NCBI GenBank assembly: GCA_022844135.1
Contig: JALHMG010000007.1
Span: forward strand, 62,001 to 126,000
From: Lysobacterales bacterium
GTDB taxonomy: Bacteria; Pseudomonadota; Gammaproteobacteria; Xanthomonadales; SZUA-5
Reading direction: 5' to 3'
DNA: 64,000 nucleotides
The position numbers and the translations under genes were made by a program. The notes under the pieces are model-generated. The model was given only the letters and a program-made list of their open reading frames with translations, made no database searches and was not told the DNA's origin. This document shows, in pieces, positions 26,139 through 32,704 of this stretch (positions are counted from its first letter, which is position 1; the number at the start of each line of letters is the position of its first letter).

Positions 26139-26959
26139 TCGTTGCGCTCGGCGATGCCAGTGGCCTGCGTGCCGACCACGCCGCCCACGCGCGCAGACGG
26201 ATCGACACGGACGTCCGCCTCGGCACCGTCCTCCACGACGATCTTCCCTGTGATGACGACGCCAGCGCCGACGCTGATCACCGGATCGTTGCCCCAGCAG
26301 ATGCCCCAGCAATCGCGGTCCCGCACGCGCAGATCGCCGTCGATCTGCGTGTTGCCCGAGAGCCGCACATCGCCGCTGGTGGTCAAGATGCCGCGTGCGC
26401 TTGAGTCGATCAGCGTGATCTCGCCGCTGCCGACGTCGACCACACCATCCACCCGCGCGCCGCGCAAATCGACGTCGCCGCTGCCGGTATCGATCTTACC
26501 GATCACTTCCGAGCCTTTGCCCACACGCACGGAGCCCGAGCCGGTATCGATGTCGCCGTCGACGACCACGTCCGCGCCGATGTCTACCTCGCCGCTGCCG
26601 GTATCGATGCCTTTGGTGCGCGCGCCATCGTCGATCTCTACGCCGCCGCTGCCGGTGTCGATCATGCCCGCTTGCGCACCGACGTCGAGCGACACCGATC
26701 CGGAACCGGTATCGATATCTCCAGAAATCGCGCCGGCGCCAAGGCGTACGCTGCCGCTGCCCGTGTCGATACGCTCGGCGCCAGATTTGTCGCCCAAACG
26801 AACGGAGCCTGAGCCCGTATCGATGACCCCGACCACCATGCCCGCCGGAATCTGCACTGACCGCGATCCGCCATCGATATCGAGACCGGGCGCGATGACC
26901 AGGTCGGCATGCGCGGACGCCGAGACGATCATCAACCAAAAAAGATGTACGCGTTTCAT
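26135..26959 (-). CDS. secreted beta-solenoid repeat protein (IDTGSG repeats)
   Basis: The 274-aa protein starts MKRVHLFWLMIVSASAHA, a signal peptide. The body is at least nine repeats of 17-19 residues; seven carry an exact IDTGSG core (for example GDIDTGSGSVSLDVGAQAGM), and two are degenerate. Such short alternating Gly/Ser/Val repeats are expected to stack as a beta-helix, like polymer-forming bactofilin-type or DUF4097-type domains. A Cys pair sits in a C-terminal insertion (DRDCWGICWGND). Likely periplasmic or surface located; function unknown. It is the first gene of a two-gene unit with DUF1415. Confidence 0.75.
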   Translation of the reverse strand: MKRVHLFWLMIVSASAHADLVIAPGLDIDGGSRSVQIPAGMVVGVIDTGSGSVRLGDKSGAERIDTGSGSVRLGAGAISGDIDTGSGSVSLDVGAQAGMIDTGSGGVEIDDGARTKGIDTGSGEVDIGADVVVDGDIDTGSGSVRVGKGSEVIGKIDTGSGDVDLRGARVDGVVDVGSGEITLIDSSARGILTTSGDVRLSGNTQIDGDLRVRDRDCWGICWGNDPVISVGAGVVITGKIVVEDGAEADVRVDPSARVGGVVGTQATGIAERNE

Positions 26960-27100
26960 GCGACGCTCCCATGTGAAGACGCCGCGATGCTCGCAAGTTT
27001 CGAGCCAGCGTACGCTGAATCGAGCGGGCGTTGGTGGATCGCGCCGGCATAGCCTTAACTTGGCTACACTGCGCACCAGTCAATGGCTCGCGAGGCGGTT

Positions 27101-27331
27101 ATGCAGCGCTGGATAAGGCTCCCACAAGGTGGATTCATCGACGCGTCTAAAGTGGTGTTTATCGGACGTATCGAATCGTTCGCCAAGCTCGACGAAGAGG
27201 GTAACGCTGCCGGAACCGAGTACTCGGTGGCGGTCGGCACTAACTTGGGGCGAGATTCGCACACCAAGATTCACGGCAACAAAGAAGAGATCTCAGGTTT
27301 CGTCAAGAGTCTGCTGGGGCAGGCCGGATGA
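27101..27331 (+). CDS. small conserved hypothetical protein upstream of kynA
   Basis: The 76-aa protein [20 protein letters not shown] has no signal peptide or membrane segment and reads like a small beta-rich cytosolic protein. GAGG lies just before the ATG at 27101, so that start is preferred to the ATG at 27083. Its stop overlaps the kynA start by 4 bp (ATGA), which argues that it is a real translated gene. No family recognised. Confidence 0.65.
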   Translation: MQRWIRLPQGGFIDASKVVFIGRIESFAKLDEEGNAAGTEYSVAVGTNLGRDSHTKIHGNKEEISGFVKSLLGQAG

Positions 27332-28179
27332 GCAATCGTCGTGCGCTCGAGGAGGGCATCACCACCGATCTGGCCGAGCGCCTGAGTTACGGCGGCTACC
27401 TGCAATTGGATCGGCTGCTGAGCGCGCAATCGCCGTTATCTTCGCCGCCGCATCACGACGAGATGCTGTTCATCATCCAGCATCAAACCAGCGAACTCTG
27501 GATGAAACTCGTCATTCACGAACTGCTCGCCGCAATACGCGAGTTGCGCGCCGACGATCTTGGTCCCTGTCTGAAGATTCTCGCGAGAGTCAAACACATC
27601 CAGCGTCAGTTGTTCGAGCAATGGGCGGTTCTGGAAACGCTCACGCCGAGCGAGTACATGGCGTTTCGCCACGTGCTCGGGCCCGCCAGCGGCTTTCAAT
27701 CTGTGCAATATCGGCTCATCGAATTTCTGCTCGGCAACAAGAACGCCGACATGCTGAGCGTTTTTGCGCACGACACAGAAAACCGCGAACGATTGGCGGT
27801 CGCGCTGTCGGCGCCGAGTCTTTATGACGAGTTCCTGATGCATTTGCACCGCGCCGGGCACGCGATTCCGGAGCGCTGCCTGAAACGCGATTTCTCTGAA
27901 CCGCACGAGCGGGTGCCGGAGTTGATCCCAATCCTGAAGACGATCTACGAATCGCCGGACGACCATTGGTCCGCCTATCACTTGTGCGAGCAACTGGTCG
28001 ATGTCGAAGAAAGCTTTCAGTTGTGGCGGTTCCGGCACATGAAAACCGTGGAACGCATCATCGGATACCGGCGTGGTACCGGCGGGTCGTCGGGCGTGGC
28101 TTTCTTGCGCAAAGCGCTCGATCTGACTTTCTTTCCCGAATTGCTGGAAGTCAGAACCGTGTTGGGCGCCAGAGCTTGA
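27328..28179 (+). CDS. kynA: tryptophan 2,3-dioxygenase
   Basis: This heme enzyme opens the indole ring of L-tryptophan to N-formylkynurenine, the first step of the kynurenine pathway. The 283-aa length is normal for bacterial TDO. Family blocks: [35 protein letters not shown] (active-site His early in this block), [20 protein letters not shown] and a C-terminal [18 protein letters not shown] with the axial-heme His region just before it ([13 protein letters not shown]). No kynB or kynU is adjacent. It is coupled to the 76-aa gene upstream. Confidence 0.96.
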   Translation: MSNRRALEEGITTDLAERLSYGGYLQLDRLLSAQSPLSSPPHHDEMLFIIQHQTSELWMKLVIHELLAAIRELRADDLGPCLKILARVKHIQRQLFEQWAVLETLTPSEYMAFRHVLGPASGFQSVQYRLIEFLLGNKNADMLSVFAHDTENRERLAVALSAPSLYDEFLMHLHRAGHAIPERCLKRDFSEPHERVPELIPILKTIYESPDDHWSAYHLCEQLVDVEESFQLWRFRHMKTVERIIGYRRGTGGSSGVAFLRKALDLTFFPELLEVRTVLGARA

Positions 28180-28267
28180 TTAACAGACGCGAGCGTCATC
28201 ATCTTGCAACGTCGATTGCACTTTGGCATTCTCCGTTGGCCCGATTAATTAACGATGGAGGTAAATC

Positions 28268-28612
28268 ATGTCGATTGATATTAGTGGCCTGTCGATTGCC
28301 GAGCTGGAACAATTGGCCGTCGCCGCAAAGGCTCGCGTGGAAGTGCTGAAGCGTCAGCAGTTTGCTGAAGTGCGTCGCAGCTTGGAGGCGCAGGCCAAGG
28401 AAGCCGGCTTCGACATTTATGAGCTGTTTGCGGGCCGTGGTGCACGCACGGCGATGGCGCCTGCGGGCGATCAGGCGAAGCGTTTCGTCGCGCCGAAGTA
28501 CCGTAATCCGATCAATCATCTGCAAACCTGGACCGGTCGCGGTAAGCAACCGCACTGGGTTCGCGATGCAATCGCGGCCGGCAAATCGCTGGACGATTTG
28601 CAGATCAAGTAA
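28268..28612 (+). CDS. H-NS-family nucleoid protein
   Basis: The 114-aa protein has an N-terminal coiled-coil oligomerisation half (LSIAELEQLAVAAKARVEVL) and a C-terminal DNA-binding half with YRNPINHLQTWTGRGKQPHW, the H-NS family motif in its proteobacterial TW-GRG-x-P-x-W form. These proteins bind AT-rich or foreign DNA and silence transcription. A strong ribosome site (GGAGG at 28257-28261, 6 bases before ATG) and a clean terminator indicate a highly expressed single-gene unit. Silencing of the accessory loci in this window is a reasonable but untested thought. Confidence 0.92.
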   Translation: MSIDISGLSIAELEQLAVAAKARVEVLKRQQFAEVRRSLEAQAKEAGFDIYELFAGRGARTAMAPAGDQAKRFVAPKYRNPINHLQTWTGRGKQPHWVRDAIAAGKSLDDLQIK

Positions 28613-28628
28613 GCATCGCTTGCCTGCC

Positions 28629-28660
28629 GAAACAGCCCGCGAAAGCGGGCTGTTTCGTTT
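28629..28660 (+). terminator. rho-independent terminator of the H-NS gene
   Basis: The 12-bp stem GAAACAGCCCGC/GCGGGCTGTTTC with GAAA tetraloop is followed by GTTTC, 16 bases after the stop codon. Confidence 0.88.
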
Positions 28661-28707
28661 CTGGTCCCGTCAAATCAATCGAACGTTGCCTGAATGTGGT
28701 GCGAACA

Positions 28708-29292
28708 TCAAAGAGCGAATCGCAGCGTTTGCTCCACTGCGGCAACTAGAAAGCCGGTCAGAAAGAACACATACGAGAAGCGCAGATAGCGGTACTTGTG
28801 CCGCGACAAATAGCTGCCGATCGAATACAGATCATTGGCCAGGTTCTCGTAGACGGCCGCATCCGTGCGCAAAGCATCTGCCCAGCGCCGCATAAATTCT
28901 TCGCGCGGCAATTCGGCGAAATGACCGAAGAACATGATGTTGAAATGCGGCGGGAGTTGCTTGGGATCGGTCAGACGCATCGGTCGATATTTGGGCAGAA
29001 CGGCGAGGATCGCCAGTAGCAGCGCAATCAACGTGAATCCGGCTAACGTCAGCATGCTGGCGCGCAGTTCCGGGTCGTTCATGCGCCCTAGCGCCAACGT
29101 CAGCACGATCGATGAAACTGTGATGATGATGTTCGCTTTGTTGTCGGCCATTTGGCTCAACGACACGTGGTGCCGCTGCGCCGCCATGATCGAATAATCG
29201 GCGGTGTTGCGGCCAAGAATCCCCATGAACGGTTCTCGGCAGCCGATGTGCGAGATATTGGGCTGCGAATGCGGAGGTGTGATGTCGGTCAT
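28708..29292 (-). CDS. Pycsar-effector-like (PycTM, DUF5706) membrane protein
   Basis: The 194-aa protein has the PycTM-type opening block RHHVSLSQMADNKANIIITV directly at its first membrane helix (SSIVLTLALG), a second helix (SMLTLAGFTLIALLLAILAV) and a third near the C-terminus (YVFFLTGFLVAAVEQTL). In Pycsar anti-phage systems such proteins are inner-membrane pores opened by cCMP or cUMP. There is no nucleotide cyclase beside it, so this copy may be orphan or may do something else. It begins 3 bp after the stop of the alpha/beta hydrolase gene, implying a shared transcript. Family call is good; defence role is uncertain. Confidence 0.75.
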   Translation of the reverse strand: MTDITPPHSQPNISHIGCREPFMGILGRNTADYSIMAAQRHHVSLSQMADNKANIIITVSSIVLTLALGRMNDPELRASMLTLAGFTLIALLLAILAVLPKYRPMRLTDPKQLPPHFNIMFFGHFAELPREEFMRRWADALRTDAAVYENLANDLYSIGSYLSRHKYRYLRFSYVFFLTGFLVAAVEQTLRFAL

Positions 29293-29295
29293 GCC

Positions 29296-30105
29296 TTAGC
29301 CTTGAGCAGGTTCGAGTGATCCTATCGCGCGCTGCAGATGCTGCAACGGATCGCCCTCCGTCGTCACTTCAAATCGCGACGGTAGTGCTGGTAAACGATG
29401 CCGATGGTCGTACAAGGGATCGTGCGGTCGATACAGCAGCGTCGTGTCCGCGCGCACGTCCGCGATTCGCGTCGCGGCGTGCGGATAAGCAAGCGCGGCG
29501 CGGTATCCCTTCCAGCACTCTCCGGCGCTGAGAATCACGTCATCGATGATCGATTGGACGATGGCCGGATCGGGATTTCCGCGTCCCAGCAGCGGCCGGT
29601 CTTTCGCATACCACGGGAAAAACCGGAATTGATCGTAGCTGCGCTGCCAAAGTCGCTGAAGATGGCTGCCGTCGGGCTGCGGCGCCAGGTCCTGGAAATA
29701 ATGTGCAGCCAGATCGGCGCGCTCATCGCTATCGAACAGGGGCAAGCCATCGAGAACGATGTGCGCCGGTTCGATCAGCAGCGCGAGCTCCAGCGCGACA
29801 AGCGCTCCGGTATGGACGCCGAAGATGATGCTCGGACGGATGTGCAGTTGTTCGAGCCAGATGGCCAAGGTTGCAGCGAAGTCTTCGATGCGAGGCTCGC
29901 CCGGCAACCCATCGCTCAAGCCATAACCCGGCATGTCGGGTGCCACTACCCGCGCATCATCCGTCAACGCAGCGATGAGCGGCAGCAGTCGGCCGCTGTG
30001 TTGCGGCGACTGGTGCAACAACAACACGGTTGAACCGATACCCGCCGATCGATGATGTATCCACGTGCCTCGTACGCAGGTCAGGGATCGATCGATGGTC
30101 TGCAA
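29296..30105 (-). CDS. alpha/beta-hydrolase-fold protein with atypical nucleophile elbow
   Basis: The 269-aa protein begins at TTG (30105), preceded by GGAGAGA; no ATG is available before the fold. It shows VLLLHQSPQHSGRL (oxyanion strand), VVAPDMPGYGLSDGLPGE and the nucleophile-elbow position IIFGVHTGALVALELAL. The elbow reads G-V-H-T-G, so the usual catalytic Ser/Cys/Asp is His. A late His (DHRHRLP) may or may not be the catalytic His. It may have lost hydrolase chemistry or use another mechanism. It is the first gene of a pair with the PycTM-like protein. The 212 bp upstream (30106-30317) hold no gene I can identify. Confidence 0.75.
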   Translation of the reverse strand: MQTIDRSLTCVRGTWIHHRSAGIGSTVLLLHQSPQHSGRLLPLIAALTDDARVVAPDMPGYGLSDGLPGEPRIEDFAATLAIWLEQLHIRPSIIFGVHTGALVALELALLIEPAHIVLDGLPLFDSDERADLAAHYFQDLAPQPDGSHLQRLWQRSYDQFRFFPWYAKDRPLLGRGNPDPAIVQSIIDDVILSAGECWKGYRAALAYPHAATRIADVRADTTLLYRPHDPLYDHRHRLPALPSRFEVTTEGDPLQHLQRAIGSLEPAQG

Positions 30106-30317
30106 CGCTCTCTCCGCAACTGGGCGTGAGGCCCCATGTTATCCCGCGCCGCGCCGGGCGGAGCATCGCAAGACGATGTTTGAGCAAAGCGTGACCCTTG
30201 TTATCACGACACTGTTGAATCCACGACCGGCCAATGCGCTTCTCTGGTTCTCGGTTGCGTCGTACAGCTGCCTCGATTCATTGCAATCGAAGAATCGCTG
30301 TTCTTAGCGCCGGCCGG

Positions 30318-30851
30318 TCATTTTTTCGATTCGTCGGCGAAGACGACTTGCAGCGGCTCGCCCAGCAGCCGCTCCATCGGCAACGGCCAGGCGCCGAAAG
30401 CCTTGAGCTTCTCCATCGCCTGCTGCGGCGTGTGATTGCGATATTTGACGAGCCACGCGGCATAGACCTGCGAAGCCCGGCCGCCGCTGGCGCAATGCAA
30501 CAAGACGCTGCCATCCGCCGACTCCATTTCTGCCGCGAATGTTGCCAGGTGTTCGGGCGTAAACGGATGCTCAGCGCCGCCGACCGGCATTTGCCGATAG
30601 CGCAATCCGAGTTCCTTGGCGACGGCGGCTTCGTCGAAGTCCAGCTCCGCCATTTCCTCATTCGTCCGGATGTTCAGCACTGAGCGCGTGCCGGCCTTGG
30701 CCAGCGCCTGCAGATCGAGCTGGCTCGGCTGCGCGCCGACCAACAAACGCTCGTCGCGATGGGCCGTGTCGGCGTATGTCGACGGTGTCGAAACCGGGCG
30801 GGTCGCGCAAGCGGACAGAACTACGGTCAACACCAGCATCGCCAGGCGCAT
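30318..30851 (-). CDS. lipoprotein PTP-like phosphatase (DUF442/Blh-type)
   Basis: The 177-aa protein has a lipoprotein signal (MRLAMLVLTVVLSAC, lipobox LSAC), so it should be anchored in a membrane facing the periplasm. The body is a dual-specificity-phosphatase-like fold: LLVGAQPSQLDLQALAKAGT, SVLNIRTNEEM, and the P-loop LLHCASGGRASQVYAAW with Cys and Arg spaced as in DUF442/Blh proteins. Family members are poorly characterised phosphatases. It stands alone on the minus strand between the hydrolase pair and the DUF4124 gene. Confidence 0.8.
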   Translation of the reverse strand: MRLAMLVLTVVLSACATRPVSTPSTYADTAHRDERLLVGAQPSQLDLQALAKAGTRSVLNIRTNEEMAELDFDEAAVAKELGLRYRQMPVGGAEHPFTPEHLATFAAEMESADGSVLLHCASGGRASQVYAAWLVKYRNHTPQQAMEKLKAFGAWPLPMERLLGEPLQVVFADESKK

Positions 30852-30984
30852 GGGGAACTCCAGTCAGGCCACATCGGGAAGTCTAAAGACAATGCCCGCA
30901 GGCCAGGCTTCGCTTGGGCGCGCGAAGCGAACCATTCGTGGCGTCGAGTAATCCGGATGTGTACGCCTACGGTTTCGGAATCGA

Positions 30985-31746
30985 TCAGCGTCCACCCTCG
31001 ATGCCCGGAATGCACCCGCCGCGTTCGTAAATCGCGTAGTCGAACGCGGAGCTGGCGGGTACGTCGCGGTCGCGGGCGCGCACGTAGCGTTGCTTGCATT
31101 CCAGCGGGCAGCACACTTCTGGATCGCGCCAGGGTTCGCGCACGCTGCAGCTCGGCATCTTCGCCACGCAGGTATCGAACACGGCTTTTTCGCCGCGCAT
31201 GCATTCCTGGACGGCATTGACGCACCGCGAACGTAGGGCGAGCGGGGTTTCTGGATCGTTCATGAGTTTGACGAAGCCGCGCTTGACCACGCGGCGTTCG
31301 CCGTTTTTGCCGAGCATGCCGTGGATGCGTTCGCCGACCTTGCGCGAAGCGCAGAAGTGCAGAGATTCATCCGGACCTAAGCGCCACAACGGCGTGTCGA
31401 TCATGCCCTCGTCGGTCAAGTTGGCCAGCAGCGCGTCGAGTTCCATTTTTTGCGCGTCGTTGAGCGCCACGGCCGCGTTCTCCTGGAAGACGTCGTAACT
31501 CAGCCAGACGCGCGCAGGCGCATCGCACCAGCGCTCTTCGCTCGCGTCGGCATCGCTATTCGTGTTGGCAGCCTCGTCGGTGGGCGTTTCGTTTGCCGCG
31601 CTGGCCGTCGGCTCGTCGATGGCAGCACCCTCGCAAGGCTCATCGCTGAACACCATCGTGCCGTCGCCGCTGCGACATTTGTACACCGTGTCTTGCGCAT
31701 GCAATACCGGCGCGGCGAGCAGCAGAAGTGCAAACCAGAGTTTCAT
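30985..31746 (-). CDS. secreted DUF4124-containing cysteine-rich protein
   Basis: The 253-aa protein has a signal peptide (MKLWFALLLLAAPVLHA) and, right after it, the DUF4124 motif VYKCRSGDGTMVFSDEPCEG. An acidic Asp/Glu/Ala linker follows (about residues 45-75), then a C-terminal domain with ten or so cysteines, ending ERGGCIPGIEGGR. The cysteine content suggests a disulfide-stabilised periplasmic or secreted protein. DUF4124 is a common N-terminal module of unknown function in gammaproteobacteria; I do not recognise the C-terminal domain. The start at 31746 is set by the signal peptide. Confidence 0.72.
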   Translation of the reverse strand: MKLWFALLLLAAPVLHAQDTVYKCRSGDGTMVFSDEPCEGAAIDEPTASAANETPTDEAANTNSDADASEERWCDAPARVWLSYDVFQENAAVALNDAQKMELDALLANLTDEGMIDTPLWRLGPDESLHFCASRKVGERIHGMLGKNGERRVVKRGFVKLMNDPETPLALRSRCVNAVQECMRGEKAVFDTCVAKMPSCSVREPWRDPEVCCPLECKQRYVRARDRDVPASSAFDYAIYERGGCIPGIEGGR

Positions 31747-31834
31747 ATTGCGATCCTGCCTGGGTCGGTTCCGACGCAGCATAGAAGCCTGCCCTGGCAT
31801 GCGACAATCGGCCGTCGAGCAAAGAGGCGAAATC

Positions 31835-32449
31835 GTGTCCATCCATACCTATTCGCCACGCCATGGTCTGGCGCTCGTTGCAGCGGTCGGCGCGCTGCTG
31901 ATCTGGTCGGCCATCGGGCCGGAAGACCGGCTGACCTGGTTGATGGAAGTGATCTGGGTGATCGTCGGCGTGCCGCTTCTGGTCTTTACGTATGCGCGCT
32001 TCCCGTTGACGCGTGTGTTGTACGTGCTGATTGCGCTGCACTGCGCGTTGCTCATCGTTGGCGGGCATTACACCTATGCCAAAGTGCCGCTCGGATTGTG
32101 GGTGCAGGATGCTTTCGATCTGGCGCGTAACCACTACGATCGCCTGGGCCATTTTGCCCAAGGATTTGTGCCGGCGATCCTCGCGCGCGAGTTGCTGCTG
32201 CGCAAAACGGCACTGAAACCGGGCGGCTGGTTGTTCTATCTCGTTGTCGCTGCTGCGCTGTCGTTCAGTGCCTTCTTCGAAATGATCGAGTGGTGGGCGG
32301 CGCTGATCTGGGGCGGGGATGCCGACGCGTTCCTCGCCACGCAAGGCGATGTCTGGGATACGCAATGGGATATGTTCCTCGCCCTATGCGGCGCGATCAT
32401 CGCGCAGCTGTTGCTGAGCCGGCTGCACGATCGGCAGTTAGGGACTTGA
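31835..32449 (+). CDS. DUF2238 (YjdF-like) integral membrane protein
   Basis: The 204-aa protein has about six membrane helices and the DUF2238 pattern: YDRLGHFAQGFVPAILAREL, then ALSFSAFFEMIEWWAALIWG and DAFLATQGDVWDTQWDMF, with conserved His, Glu and Asp residues inside or near the membrane. Function of the family is unknown. The GTG at 31835 follows AGAGG at good distance and is preferred to the ATG at 31799. It ends just before the second MITE and may have read on toward the convergent glnE before that insertion. Confidence 0.85.
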   Translation: MSIHTYSPRHGLALVAAVGALLIWSAIGPEDRLTWLMEVIWVIVGVPLLVFTYARFPLTRVLYVLIALHCALLIVGGHYTYAKVPLGLWVQDAFDLARNHYDRLGHFAQGFVPAILARELLLRKTALKPGGWLFYLVVAAALSFSAFFEMIEWWAALIWGGDADAFLATQGDVWDTQWDMFLALCGAIIAQLLLSRLHDRQLGT

Positions 32450-32458
32450 GTTTGTTAG

Positions 32459-32704
32459 CCCGCATATTTCATGAGGGAACGCGGAAGATCGCGAAGGGCT
32501 TTGCGCCGGAATCGAGGCGCGAGGAGGAGGAATGGTTGTTCCATTGGGACGACGAGCAACGAAGAGTCCGGCGCAAAGAACGAGCGAGGGCCGTGTTAGC
32601 GAGGAAATGGCAGCGAACACTCTGTCAGTACGACCAACTCGATGATTTCCACGCTGTAACAACGAAGTCAAGCCATTTCATCGCGACCTCATGAAATATG
32701 CGGG
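32459..32704. mobile_element. 246-bp MITE, copy 2, inserted at the glnE stop codon
   Basis: This is the same element as at 18346-18591, with one base change, flanked by TTAG on both sides (32455-32458 and 32705-32708). The right-hand TTAG carries the reverse complement of the glnE stop codon, so target duplication kept the stop intact. It encodes no transposase. Confidence 0.87.
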
